From NCBI GenBank assembly GCA_018697195.1, contig CM031857.1, forward strand, positions 63,591,698-63,655,697: 64,000 nt of DNA, in the 5' to 3' direction. A program made the position numbers and the translations under genes. The DNA comes from Certhia americana (taxonomy: Eukaryota; Chordata; Aves; Passeriformes; Certhiidae). Shown piece by piece: positions 14,200-27,500 of the stretch. Positions within the stretch are counted from its first letter, which is position 1; each line of letters starts with the position of its first letter. The notes beneath the pieces were generated by a model. The model worked only from the letters and a program-made list of their open reading frames with translations. It was not told the DNA's origin and did no database searches.

Positions 14200-14683
14200 G
14201 AAGTCTGTAGGTCTTTCCTGCTAAGACTTTTTTTTCCTCTTGCTTGCAATACAAACTTCAGATAGTGTTTGTACCTTTGACTTAATTCCATGCTGCCACT
14301 AGGTTCAAATCCTTGAATTATCCAGTTCAGTAAACCCTAATAACTAATTTTTTTACTTTCCTGAAGTTTGCCCTTCTAAATCCCCAGAATTCAGCCATAT
14401 ATTCATTTTTGTTTGTGTTGCAATTTAAAGTGAACTGAATCAACTCATTATTACTCAGTATAAACTATTTTTTACAACCAGTCCCTGTACTTCTCCTTCC
14501 TTCTGCTTACTTAAAGTAACTCTAAAGTAGCACCAGCACCTTTGTTACTTCATAAATGATGTTTTAGATAAATTTGTCAGCCAATGCATTCAAAAGTATT
14601 TAAGACCACCAGATACGTATGGGGGCATTTCTTTTCATATGGATGTCAGGAAATTAAAGTCTCCCACAACCATTTTCCTTCTT
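14200..14683 (-). mobile_element. Possible very old CR1-type LINE fragment
   Basis: Read on the minus strand, 14683-14645 translates with the string VVGDFNF, resembling the GDFN motif of LINE apurinic endonuclease domains. Further downstream near 14395-14350 a patch reading close to FRRANFRK resembles the linker that follows the endonuclease in CR1-type ORF2. Reading frames are broken throughout. The fragment would be interrupted or truncated at its 5' side by the pyrimidine tract starting at about 14684. The assignment rests on short motif likeness only; it could be chance. Confidence 0.35.
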
Positions 14684-15206
<523 letters not shown>

Positions 15207-15600
15207 ATCACTACTGCAATCCAATCCTGGATTTTGGAAACTAAAGGAAGGTGCCATTAATATGGTTTCTAAACATATATCTCCAGAGCAGCCGCTGCAG
15301 GCTGAGGGATTGTGTTTCATAACTGTGGAGGAAAAAAAAGTAATTAATAGTCAATAACTATGTTAGGATTTTTTGGTTTCTAATATTTTTCTCCCTTTCT
15401 TTCTGTCCTCAAATTGAAATCTTTATTATTTTAATTTATTGTCTAATACTTGCCTGAATTATTAGTTAGGCATTTTAGTTGTTTGGCTTTGGTCTTAACA
15501 TAGTCAATCAGAAAAACTACAATTCATCTTTTGAAATACCATGCCTATTACTTTCATCCTAGTTATGCTTTTGTTCTTGAAATCCTTATGGTTTTATTTT

Positions 15601-15641
<41 letters not shown>

Positions 15642-16380
15642 TCATGTTTCCATGTCTATCAGAATTTGTAGGACTTCTTTCTTCTGACTACTTCCTAGGT
15701 TAAAATTCCATATTTGTTAAAGTTAGCATGAATCTTAAAATATTGCTAAGATATGTAAGCAAAATCTACTGTTTGAGAAGAGTAACCTCTCCATGTCTGA
15801 ATATTAAAATTCCTGAAATGTTCCTGTTAGTACCAGTCCCTGTGGTATGTCAGTCCTCACAGATTTTACTGCATTTCTCCCCTGTCTTGAAGAAATACTG
15901 TAATTTCCTGAAATTCCATCTCCCATCAAGTCTTCTTTTTATATCCTAAGCATAATCAGTCTCAGTTCACATCAGTGAGAACTTGATGGTACCATTTATT
16001 CTTCCAGTATGAAGGATAACATGTATCTTCTTCCTTACTATGAAAAGCAGCAATCTGGGTCTTGAATTATTTTTTAAAGGCAAATCCAGATTGTGTGATT
16101 CTTTGCAAATTAGGCAGTCCAAAGGAATCACAAAGGGAAGAATGAATGTTACTGTTAACATTTTGGTGATTTAATATTTCAGAGAAGTAATTTCAGAAAC
16201 ACCATTTTGATATTGTATTTAAATTGATGAGGCCATGTCTGTCATTTTTGGATTTCAAGTTACAAATATATTTCATAAAAGCATAATGCCATCTAAAATT
16301 ACTGAACCAAAAATAGTCTCAGATTTTGAAGTACTGCAGCCCATGTAGACATGTCTATATTATCCTGAAGGAATTAACAA
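15207..16380. other. Noncoding DNA with a TA repeat
   Basis: Positions 15608-15633 hold a TA dinucleotide run followed by T10. The remainder is AT-rich sequence without a recognised element; frames of 64-73 codons carry no domain. Confidence 0.55.
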
Positions 16381-16389
16381 AATGATAAA

Positions 16390-16790
16390 ATGTTATGTTG
16401 TATGAATTTTTTACAAAGTCATATCTGTGCTTCTAGCTCAGAACTGAGAGAGCTCTATAAATCTAATGGAACACAGAGTTCGGAATTAAACATTGTCATT
16501 AGTTGGCCGTTTTACATAAAGTTGAGTAATGCACAAAACCTTCACAGTACTCCTAAAATCAATAATTTAGAGCTAAGTTGGAATTTAAAATGTTCATGTT
16601 CCCTTGATATAAACACTCCTGTGGAATCAAATTTGGGTAAAATGTATAAATCGTCAAGATATGCAAATGTAATCTGTGTATGTAAATGGAAAAGCAATGA
16701 TCAGGACGATGCAGATCTGCAGCATGACTGCTTTTGCTTGAAACCTGTTTTAAAGTCCTATTAACTGTAACTACAGGAAACTTCACTATA
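16390..16790. promoter_or_regulatory. Candidate conserved noncoding element with octamer and open frame
   Basis: This block holds the longest plus-strand frame here that is neither repeat nor LTR (16390-16764, 124 codons), overlapped by a 75-codon minus-strand frame. Neither translates to a domain I recognise. The octamer ATGCAAAT (POU-factor site) lies at 16661-16668 and homeodomain-like cores occur near 16485-16505. Low stop density on both strands plus such motifs fits a conserved regulatory element, but this is inference; a coding exon cannot be excluded. Confidence 0.25.
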
Positions 16791-18328
16791 TCAAGTTTAT
16801 TAAAAATTCCATGATATTATCTAAACATGCCCTCCACACCTGAATATTTAGTTATGTTCATGCTAGCTAATATTCTAATCATTAATGGGAATGCACACAG
16901 CAAATGGAAAGAAAAACTCTACCAACTTTCTGCCTGCAAAAGTTTTAGTTGTTTGTTTAAAACAATTTTCTCAAAGGAGAGTCATGTCTCAGGAAAATAA
17001 TTCCATAGTTTTTATAGCTTTTTAATGAGTTTTGGTAGATACTTGATTTGCTGATATTATGCCCAGATTTTGATTCTCTGAGTGAGTTTCTTGAGGATTC
17101 TGAGAATCTTATAAAATATTTTAATCTATTACACAACAAAATTCAGTGCACAGGATATTTTATGAGGTAAATTCTGCAAGTGCCCTGGAATACGTTAGAT
17201 CCAACATAAATCAAACATTTAGCAGTCTATACAGATATTAATTAAGCCCTTAAAATCAGTGCATTTTTTTCCATTGATTAAAAAAAAAAAAAAAAAAAAA
17301 AGCACCAAACCCAACAAGGTTTTGCTTCATTTTATTGTTAGATTCACAACTGCCTATGCTATACTGCCATATAAATTTAGAGTTCTTTTTCTCATAGAAG
17401 CTTTAGTAGACTTTTTAAAATAAAGATTGCCTTCAATACCTTGTACAGAAAGATCACATAAGTTAGCATATCCACACTAACCATGACTTGATCTAGAGAA
17501 ATGAGACTTTGAACCTGTCTTCTGTCCCAAACTATACTTAAATATTTATATAGAAGAAAAAATCCAATAAGAGAAAGTGAGGCATAACTGAGTTAGAAGC
17601 AAAACCCCACATGAATGCATCTAATGAGCAATCTTGAAAAATTTACAACGTGGTCAATATTAAAACATAGAAAAATATAATACATTATTCTGTTTTGCAG
17701 CTGAGGTAGTGTAACACTGAGAAGTTAAAAGTTGAATCTACCAAAGATTTTTGATTCTGTACTGTCTACTGATTTTTAAAACAGTCTGCTTAACCCATAT
17801 CCTCTCCATGAATCTTGATCAAGTAGGCAAAATAAAATGAAGGCTGAGCTTCTGAGACCTGCAATAGGGAAAAAAGTTCTGGATGTATTCAGAAGCAGAA
17901 CTTAGATATTTGGGAAATATTTGTGTTTAATTTACTAGAGTTTCTAAGGATTTATATTTTGATTTTACTTTTAAAATTTATTTTTCTTATTTCCACAACA
18001 AAATGACTATATTCCTTTGTAGATTTGAACCTAATAAACTTTTCCAGGGTCAGACAGGACATTTGTGGTAAAGCTGTCAAAAAGCTAGGAATCCCTTGGG
18101 TCCAAGATCAATTCATTACCCACAATATTGCCTTCTCTCACTAGAAATCAGACTCAGATATTGTGTCTTGCAAGTTGCCTTAATTGCCACTATTGCTTAC
18201 ATAAACATTAGAGTGTGGGGAACATTCTTATAATTGTATGCAATCTGCAATTAATTTTGATGTTCATTTGCAGGTCATTACATTGTGCAAGATTTGCTGA
18301 TACTAAATAACTTCCCTATATTTCTGCT
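16791..18328. other. AT-rich noncoding DNA with poly(A) tract
   Basis: A 22-A run lies at 17280-17301. No element body was recognised next to it. The rest is unique AT-rich sequence with no supported gene. Confidence 0.55.
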
Positions 18329-18329
18329 T

Positions 18330-18333
18330 AAAA

Positions 18334-18368
<35 letters not shown>

Positions 18369-18370
18369 AA
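18330..18370. repeat. AAAT microsatellite
   Basis: About ten uninterrupted aaat units, the kind of tetranucleotide often polymorphic between individuals. Confidence 0.97.
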
Positions 18371-20445
18371 GAAGACCAGTCAAAATCCAACCTTTGCTAT
18401 ATATGCTTGAATGATGCTAGAAACTTTACAAAGTCATTAGTGTCTACCTGGCACTACCTGTTAAATATTCCTGTATATCAACAAACACCTTTCTTTCTGA
18501 TTGTCTTGAAATGTTACCTATTTCACTGGATTCAGTGAAATAAATTTATTTGCTTCTGATTTTATATCATTATGACTGGGGATAATCTTATAAGTGAAAG
18601 TTAAATACTGAACTCTAGAAAAAAAATACTAATAATTTTTTCAATTTTAAATTTGCTCCAGCTTTATTAAAAATATAGGCTGATTACTGCTTTTTCTGAT
18701 TAAGTTCTGAAGAACTGAAGTATTCCAGTTGGATTCATTATTTCCTTTTCATTCCACTTCTTTTCTTTAAATCCCTCCTACTCCCAATATGTTCAGAAAT
18801 TGCTTTACCAAAGCCTGCTTGATGTCAACTTTATTCATTTTACAGCAGTCTTGCAATATGAATGTCCATGTTGTTCTGGCTATTTTTTATGGAAAAAAAT
18901 CCCCATACCTCTTTAAAAACTCATTGCTAATAAACAGCAAATCAGGACTTTCTCACACATAGAACAGAATAGATAATGAAGCATTCTGAGTGGAGAGGTT
19001 TTTTTAAGACACAGCATTCAGGAAATACATTTTTTTTTTCTTTATGTGATCTGCCAATGATGTAAGCTATGTAAATGCATATGAATGGAATCATAAATCT
19101 GTCACTTTAACAAGATAAAATAGAGGCTTTTAAACTATCAAACTTGATATACCTATATATATACCTTTACTGATTTAGTAAATAAGAAATTCATTATTTG
19201 GGTGTTTCTATTAGTTTTAAACTAGTCTCTTACAGTTTCAGATGTTTGCCCTCACATATCAGTCCAGATCTTAAAGAGTGTGAAGCTTATTCAGAGGCTT
19301 CCTTTCCCTGCCAGATTTCTTTCACCCAGAATTAAGCTTTTTACTTGGAAATGGAAGAAAGTTCTCCATTTGTTAGTTATATACATAGATCATTATGGGC
19401 TCTGGGGAAATCTCTTCATTGTCTCCAAAAATCTCTAAATGAATCGTACTACAGAGCTTTTTGAAGACACAGTCATAACTGTGTTTATTAATAGAAATCC
19501 CATGTCTTAACAAATTTTATGAATGCTATGACACCCCATTATCTGGAAATTTGTCACTGAGAATCTAATCCAAAGGGATTTTAGATAGCTGCTAAACCAT
19601 ATCAAAATACAGGCCAGCAGTTTGGACATGCACAATCTGCTATTTTTTCCCATATACTTGGTATTTTGTCCTGACAGATCATTCCTTTGTGGATTAGTTA
19701 GCAACCTTTCCAAAAGAAAATTTTGACACAAATTAAGTATATTCTTTTACTTAAAACAAATAGAACTATTTATTTACTCATTCAGTGGGGTGTTCTGCAC
19801 TAAGCCCAAGTAGATCGGCAGTTTCTAGACATTTCTTATTTTATGACATCAGACATGGCTGACATCTTTTTTCTGATCACCTAGTGCAAATGGCATTCTG
19901 CCACAACTACTAAACCTAGATAAAGGCTTCTGACTCTAGGATGCTTTGGGGATAAAATGAGGCTTTTAAAGCTGTAAGCAATTAGCTGAAATGTTTATAA
20001 AAGAAAGAAAAGTAAGTGTGTGGAACTTTTTTAAACTGAAGTATTTACATTTTCTAACTGACAAAGCTCTTTAATACATTTTTCTCTGTGTGTGGGTGTA
20101 CCAGCTGTTCTATATGTAAAGTAATACTAAGAGTTTTCTGTGGCTGTTAACCATTACAGAAGTTCTTTTTCAAAAGGAACTGTGCCTTATGGTATAAAGT
20201 CTGTCTGTCAGAAAATTTGGGTTTTTAATCCATAGTGTAATTTTTCACACTATCTAACTTCAAGTAACTCATTTGCATGCCTAAATTAGAAAACAATCTC
20301 CTCTGGAGAATTCAGGTCTCTGAAGCTTACCCTGACCACTTAAGCCAGACACTTGATAGGAATGATCCATTAACTGCAAATGGCTGTGAGAAGAACTAAG
20401 TGGGTAGATGGGAGTATCTCAGCTTTATGTAAATATTAATATACT
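18371..20445. other. AT-rich noncoding DNA, nothing recognised
   Basis: No transposon, RNA gene or exon signal recognised. The 74-codon minus-strand frame at 19507-19731 has no identifiable domain. Confidence 0.55.
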
Positions 20446-20574
20446 ACACACATATATATATATATGTATATATATATGTATATGTGTATGTATATGTATA
20501 TGTATATGTGTATGTATATGTACATGTATATGTATATGTGTATGTATATGTATATGTATATGTATATATGTATG
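20446..20574. repeat. TATATG / TATGTG compound microsatellite
   Basis: Alternating purine-pyrimidine repeat of tatatg with tatgtg and tacatg variants over about 129 bp. The cysteine/isoleucine-rich frame across it (20408-20599) is an artefact. Alternating purine-pyrimidine DNA of this length can adopt Z-like structure. Confidence 0.95.
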
Positions 20575-22292
20575 CCATAATTGGAAGACCTTATGTTAAT
20601 GTTTGTAAGTAATCAAAACATCATAGTAAGGAAAACTGTAATTGTGTAATATAACATGCCAAGAAAAAAGAGGAGGCTTGAGAAAAATCCTATGTAGGCT
20701 CTACTAACTTAAAGAACACAGAGAACAAATCTAATAACATCAGGAATTTGTGTAAGAGCCCCTAAAGATCCAATATGTATTGCTCGTATGTACTACCAGG
20801 GTTTACAATTCTCTTTAAAGAGTGCAATCTGTATTTTCAGTGTCCATTTCCAACATGAAAAAAAATGTTACTGACAAGAAACAAACAAATACTAATTGAA
20901 CAAATTAGTTATAGTAATTGTCCTATTTCTTTGTGGAGGAAAACTTTTCCATTAACTGTTTCCAGGTGTGTTCTTTAGCATTATTGCTTTGAGAATTTAA
21001 CTGATAATAGAAACAAAAAAGTGTGTAGAATGAGTGGCTGCATAATTTGTTATAGCAGTCAAGCACTCCTAGGTGTTCAGTAGCACATCTCAATTGCACT
21101 CTTATGCCAAATGCTGCGTTCTTTTGACCTCCAGAATAATGTGTCTAGGTGTGCTATAAATATTAATAGCCCCTTTAGTTTCCTATGTAATTATTTGAAT
21201 CTTGAATGGATAAACAGTAAAGGGCTGATAAAACTATTGGGGAACAATAAAGACACAGTACAAATTATTTTAATTATAAAACAAATTTAGTTTATTCCAA
21301 GTGGATAAATTATAATGTCAGCGCTATTAGTGATGGAGTTTCAGACATTCACCATCCTATATTATCTGCAAAGGTCCTAGATTCATCCAGAATGCTTAGA
21401 AGGCTGATGTAAAGGGATGATTAAAGGTAATGAACTTTTATTTAAGCTAAAAGCCTCACTGACACAGCTAACAGTGAGATCTTTCTTTCCCCAGATTGCC
21501 TGAAAATGAGGGATATATCTGGGTATACCAAAGGATTTGGCTTCCTCTGTGCTAAAGGGAAAAAGGAAAGAATGGTGTCTTGCAATTCTCTGAGCTCCTA
21601 CCTGAAGTCTGGTTTCCTGCACAGTGATAAGCATTGTGGTTGTATGGCTTATTTCACTTGGCTCTTGACCTTTTTTTCTCTAGTTAAGTTAAAATCAGGA
21701 ATCTTGTTCCTCTGTAAAAAAAAAAAAAAAAAAAAGAGGACTGTGGCAACCAAAGATTGATCTGGAAACTTCTATCCTAGGAGGATGAAGACTTTTTTTA
21801 AGTATCATTTGCTGTAGGTAGTCAGTGATGAAGTATGAACTACCTATCCTGGGTTTTTATGTTGCTCTGAAAACACACTTTTCATCTAATTACTACTAAT
21901 TCATCTGCATCCAAGTAGCACAAGAATTTTTTCCTTGCTGTTTGCTTAATACAAAATTCTAATACTTGTCCAATTATTTGGTTTTTCCTTTTGGTGTATA
22001 TTTTATGTACTATGACTGTCAATACATATATTCTGTGAAGAATAAAACTGTGCGGTAACATTTCTATATCTTTTTAAATCTGTTTCCCTTTCAACTCCAC
22101 ACATTCATCATCAATTTAACCATAAAAAGAGATTGAGATAAAAAGTGGTGTTTTTTTCCCATTTAATCTGACATATATAACACCTGCAGTCAGCTGAATA
22201 TATTGAATTATTTTGAAAATACTTTATTTGAATATCATTTGAAAATGCCAGGCTAAAAGAGAAAAGACTAAAATTTATCAGAGAACATTATT
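20575..22292. other. AT-rich noncoding DNA with poly(A) tract
   Basis: A 19-A run is at 21717-21735. Plus and minus frames of about 83 codons overlap at 21383-21760 without a recognisable domain. Nothing else was identified. Confidence 0.5.
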
Positions 22293-23028
22293 TATAAAAT
22301 CACATTATGATTTTCATTGGAAGTGACTTCAAAGATCACTTAGTTCCAATTCCTCTGCCTTGGGAAGGGACATCTTCCTCTAGACAAGTTTGTTCTAAAC
22401 CCCATACAAACTGGAACACCTCCAGGGACAGGGCATCCAATATTTCTCTGAGAAACCTGTTCCAGTGACTCACCCCCCTCTGAGTAAAGAATTTCTTCCT
22501 CATATCTAATCTAAACCTACCCTCCTTCAATTTATAGCCATTCTCACTTGCACTGTCACTGCATGGCCTTGTCAAAAATCCCTCTCCAATTCTCCTGTTG
22601 TCCCCTTTGGGTACGGGAAGGTTGGTATAAGGTCTCCCTGGAGTCTTCTCCAAACTGAATAATTTCAATTCTCTCATCCTGTCTTCATAGGAGAAGTACT
22701 CCATCCCTCTGATCATCTTCATAGCTCTCCTTTGGATTCACTCTGACAAGTCCATGTCTTTCTTCTACTGGGGGCTCTAGAGCTGGATGCGGTATTCCAG
22801 GTATTCTTCACAAGAGAAGAACAGAGGAGCAGAAACCCCTTCCTCACCCTGCTAGCCATGCTGCTCTTGATGCAGCCCAGGACACAATTGCCTTTCTGTC
22901 TGTGAGTGCACATTGCCAGCTCATGCTGAACTTCTCAACAAACAACACCCACAAGCCCTGTAGAGCTTCCCTCAGAGCTTTTTCGCCCCAGCCTGTACTT
23001 GGGATTGCCCTGACCCAGGCTCAGGATC
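22293..23028 (-). mobile_element. CR1: CR1 LINE, 3' portion (older host copy, part 1)
   Basis: The left end carries the degenerate CR1 3' terminus on the minus strand, an ATTCTATG-like tail complement around 22293-22310, followed by the conserved 3' UTR. Minus-strand translation of 22336-22722 gives the C-terminal part of CR1 ORF2 (strings SYEDRMRELKLFSLEK and KEGRFRLDMRKKFF), downstream of the reverse transcriptase catalytic core. The copy is 5'-truncated like most CR1s. It is interrupted at 23028 by another CR1 and resumes at 23321. Dead copy with frame breaks. Confidence 0.93.
22336..22722 (-). pseudogene. CR1 ORF2 C-terminal remnant
   Basis: A 128-codon open frame matching the tail of the CR1 ORF2 polyprotein (endonuclease / reverse transcriptase protein), after the RT thumb. 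The recognisable strings are SYEDRMRELKLFSLEK near the start and FRLDMRKKFFTQRG later. A frame disturbance is evident where the family pattern is lost in between (about 22590-22650). It lacks endonuclease and RT catalytic residues altogether and cannot act. The frame runs on into the 3' UTR. Confidence 0.85.
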
Positions 23029-23316
23029 ATCGTATCCTAGAATCCCAGAACAATGTGAGTTAGAAGGAACCCACAAGGATCATTGAAGTCAAATTCCTGA
23101 CCCTGCACAGAACTGCCCCAAGAATCACACCTTTTTCCTGAGAGCATTATCTAGACTATTCCTGAGCTCTGTCAGGCTTGGTGCCATGACCACTTTCCTG
23201 GGGAGTCTGTTCATGTGCCCGACCATTAATATGCAATCTAAACCTTCCTAACCAACCCTAAACAGCTTTATGCTGTTCTCTCAGGTTCTGCATTTTAGTC
23301 ACCAGAGAGAAGAGAT
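23029..23316 (-). mobile_element. CR1: CR1 LINE 3' fragment nested in an older CR1
   Basis: Starts with the CR1 3'-end signature on the minus strand (atcgtatcctagaatcccag) and proceeds through the usual 3' UTR pattern to about 23316. The host CR1 stops at 23028 and continues without loss at 23321, so the 288 bp are an insertion. GATC occurs at both junctions (23025-23028 and 23317-23320), a likely 4-bp target duplication. Both elements lie on the minus strand. Confidence 0.88.
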
Positions 23317-23320
23317 GATC

Positions 23321-23435
23321 TTGAACTTGGCCTTGTTGAACTTCATGAAGTTCACATAGGCTCCCCTCTCAACCCTGTGAAGATCCCTCTGGGTAGCATT
23401 CCTTCCTTCAGCATCTCAACAGCATCATATGGCTT
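23321..23435 (-). mobile_element. CR1: CR1 LINE, host copy part 2
   Basis: Continuation of the 22293-23028 element: the sequence ttgaacttggccttgttgaa and the following patch match the CR1 ORF2 reverse-transcriptase C-terminal region read on the minus strand. It ends (5' truncation) near 23435, just before an A-rich stretch. Confidence 0.88.
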
Positions 23436-23442
23436 CTTCTAC

Positions 23443-23523
23443 AAATGAATAAATAAAAATAAATAATTAAAAAAAAAAACCAACAACAAAACAAAAACCA
23501 AAAAAACCAACAAACCCCAAAAA
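23443..23523. repeat. A-rich low-complexity tract
   Basis: AAAT/AAAC mixture abutting the 5' truncation point of the host CR1. A-rich targets are common LINE integration sites, though here the tract may simply have expanded afterwards. Confidence 0.9.
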
Positions 23524-26316
23524 CTGTATAGAACACTGGAAAGTATGTTATTAAACTTTGCAAAAAATAATTTCTTCCTCTGGAGTACCACTTGTAATTT
23601 TGGAACTCATACATTAAAGCACAGATGACAAATTTAGATTGCTAATGGCTGAAACAGAGTTGACCCCCTTCTAGTGTTTAGATCTACTGAAGCAATTTCC
23701 AGGCTTATATTGATGATACTATAAGGCTAATATTGATTATGCTCTACTGATTTAAATTTATTAATACATGCCTATTCATAAGTAAAAAAGAGAGTTGATC
23801 TAATATCTTTTCCCTGGTTTAGTCATTTTTATCCCTACATTCTAATTCTAGATATACAGTATGAAAAACTGGTGTGTTTTGTTACAATTACTTAAATGAA
23901 TCACAGGAGTCTGGCTAGTCTCTCTGAGTTGTTTTTTGTCTAACTTTTCCTTTTTACAATGAAAGTAAAAAGAAAGCCAGAAATCCTTTCAGAGTTGAAA
24001 CACCATGACTCAGCTGTCGTTACTCCTTCCGCAGTGCATCATTTCCAAAAAATTTCAGAGTAGAGGAGGCCATGCCCCCTGACAGCGATTGGTATGAACA
24101 GAAAAAGTGGAATAGGTAATGCTAAAGTCAATGCAAACAGAACCTGATAACCTGAAAAGCCAGTTGCTATGCTGACAGCTACATTTCTCCTGATAAATAA
24201 AGGGGTCTTTGAAACTAACACCACCTCAAAGCCAAGTGGCATGAACTGGCTCATATATACAGTGCCAAAGGGCTACCCCCTGCCTCTCTTGAGAGTAAAT
24301 TAATAATTGAGCAGAGTGCTCAAAATGGGAAAGCGTCCAGCATCTGAGCTCACCTCCTGCCTTTCTACCTCTGCAGTGTAGACAGTGCATCTGAAGCCAG
24401 AGCCAAAACTGTAAGGAAAGACAAAAGTTCTATATCCTGGCTGGATATCTGTGCCAAGGATTTGAAAAAAAACCCCAGAACTAATTGAAACAAGATGCAA
24501 TCCAGACCACTCAGGAATTACATACTCTCTAGAAAGGGGTACATTTTATCAGCATTGGTCAGATAGAAGCTTTACTAAGATAATCAGTGTATAAATCTTG
24601 CTACAGTACAACTCACTGACTGGAATATAAGTTCCTCATTGCTCAGTGTTTTGTAGACTGCCATATACTAAGGCATGAAAATATGTGAAAATATATGTTT
24701 AATCCACAGAAACTCATTTACACTGGAAGATTTCTATCTACTCTTAGAAAGGATGAGATAAATTTACACCACAGTTGCAATAGAAAAATTAAATGTTTCT
24801 GAAGACCTGGTATTGGCTATTTTAAATGAGTGAATAAGTATATTCAATAAGTATAAGAATACCTGCACTGATTATCTTGAAAATCTTCTAAATTTTCTGG
24901 ATCTCATATATAATATAATATGTCTAATTTCATTATTGGGAAGTCCATTAAAATTTTTGTATTGCAATTTCCTATTAGAAGTTTGAGCTGTAAATTTCTA
25001 ATTGAGGGGACTTATACTCTGAACAACCCTCTCCATCCTATTTAATCTGTTGAATAATGGGGTTCTTTACCTCTCTAATGCACTTTGTGGTGAGGTTGTG
25101 CCAGCTATCTCCTTGTTTGGAGTGTCAGTTTGACTTAGTAGTTAATCTTCATCTCTCTGAACAAGAGGGTTTTGTTTCATATTGTATTAACTGATAGCTA
25201 TGATGATATTGCAGACGACTGGTAATGAGGTTCGGTGGTCACACGTCACGAAGGTGCTATCTTTAGAGTGAAATCTTACACCACATTTTCATTTGCAAGC
25301 CTGATTATTTTTTTCAGACATATGCTAAAAATCCCGTAGCACTTTGGGATTTGGTCAGCTTTCCTTATCTAAATTAATACCATCACAGACTTAATTAACA
25401 TCAATATAAATATTCACAGCTGTTTGTATGATAGATATGAATATAAAGTGCTGTGTTTGCATAAGCTGCTACATTACCACAGAAAATTTGCTTTCTTAGT
25501 ATGCAACTTACATAAAAACAACAAAATGTAAAAGGAAATTGACAGATACTTTTTAAAAATTGCATTATTGATAGTATAACAGTGCTATCATCTGTGTTAG
25601 TGAGAAGCTTTTGCCAAATACAGATAAAAAATTGATGCAATATTTTTACTTACTGTACACACATGGAGAGATATTGTTGCTGTTACTTAAAATATGGCTT
25701 GCAGATTACATCTAGGAAAAAATGCAACTTTCTTCTAGTAATAAAATGCTTACTAATTGTTTGGAAAAGACCCTTTTCACAGAAAAATCTATGTTTTGCC
25801 TGTATTTACTTGAAGTTTTATTTATTTACAAAAAAAAAAAAAATTGCCTCTAAGGGAAAGCAATAACTAGAAATAAACAAAACAAGATCTAAGTATGGAT
25901 AATAACTTGCTGGATTATCTCTAGGAGTTAAACAAAAAAATTGCAATATGAGATTATATTTTGACATTATCTCAAGTTTACAACTTGTAAAATTTCTGGT
26001 CATAGCAATACTAACTTCAAGTCTTTCTCAATCAGAAAATGAGGGAGGGCAGTATTTTGTGTACAAGGACTTTGGGCAGCAAGGAAAGAATATGTAACAA
26101 CTCTTGCCATTTAAAAGCAATAGGAAAAGAAGGTGCATTTGCTGGAAAGCTTGCCAAAGGAGAAACAGATTTAGAAGCATTTAACAAAACAAATCATAAC
26201 AAAAACCAATATTGAGATGGAAAGCCCAAACCCTCAGAAGGCAAACCTACATGCTAAATCATAATTTTATCCTTTTTGATCAAGCTAATACAACCATTAT
26301 AATTTTTTTTCTTTTT

Positions 26317-26353
<37 letters not shown>

Positions 26354-27500
26354 CATATAGTGAATGAATACTAATTTTCAATTCTTGAAAAAAATTCTCT
26401 TCATTATTAAATGTTGTACTCATGGATTTATAGCAAAATATTCAAACTTCCTTTCAAAGATAGGTTTGTTATATTTAAGAATCATTGTCATGGACTTTCC
26501 TATAATGCTTGTGCCTCTGGAACCTGAATGATTCAAGAATTAATTTATCTCCATATGCTCCATAGTGAGGGAGAGATTGTCTTAATTGAGGAATTTAGAT
26601 GGAGACTGAAAAGATGCACTGATATTTGATGTCAACTTGATTTATATAAATCTGGATTTAAAGGGAAATCAGCTTCCTGAAGTATTTTTTGTTCATAGCA
26701 CAGAGGTAATGACTTCAATTGCAACTGGGAATAGTTACTATTGGAGCAAATGAGACTCTAGGGTGTCAAAGAGTACACTGATTATAAAAAAAAAAAAAAA
26801 AAAAAGAAAAACCAAAACAAAAACCAAAACCAAAATCCAGCTCAAAAATAACGTTTGCTTTAAAGTTACAGCAAGCTGAAAACAAAATATGTAAAATATG
26901 CAGGTTTTTCCACACAAATCAAATACCTTAACCACATAACCTTTTTTTCTACTCCTGAGAAATTTTTGCTTATACAGCTTAACATACATTCAGACAATTT
27001 GGTAGAAGGTTTAGGGCTTCTTTCATCACTTCGTTACACTGGCTGTAATGCAAGCATATTCTCTCTCCACAGTAAATGGAATAAAATTCCTGCCAAAAGC
27101 ATGATTAAACTCCACATAGAAATGTGGACCTAAAACCAGGGGGTTTATGAACAACCTTCTATTATTTTCTTAATTTGTATTTGTTATTTTACTACTTGAT
27201 TTTTGACCATTAATAATCTCTCAACATGAATTTTTGATATGTAACACCTTTTTTTTATTAAGAGGCTAATTAAAATCATTGCTATAAATTGTGTATTTTC
27301 GTACCATAACCAAAAATATCTCACACTCTGCCACTTAAGCTGATTGAATACCAAGAATGTGCTCTCTAAACCAACACTCACAAAGAACATCTTCAGCAGC
27401 AGATTTCACAGGTATTTGCTGTCATTTGAATTCTCTTCAAACATTGGAGGGAATCATATTTTAGCAAGATAAGTTCTGTTTTCCTATTTTCTTCAGATAT
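23524..27500. other. Noncoding DNA with homopolymers
   Basis: A T-rich run (26303-26349) and an A run grading into AAAC (26786-26840) are present. The 24000-24500 stretch is somewhat richer in G+C than its surroundings but matches no element or exon I recognise. Open frames of 61-83 codons have no domains. Confidence 0.5.

Noticed and set aside
20408..20599. 63-codon cysteine/isoleucine/valine-rich frame
   Set aside because: Translation of the TATATG/TATGTG microsatellite.
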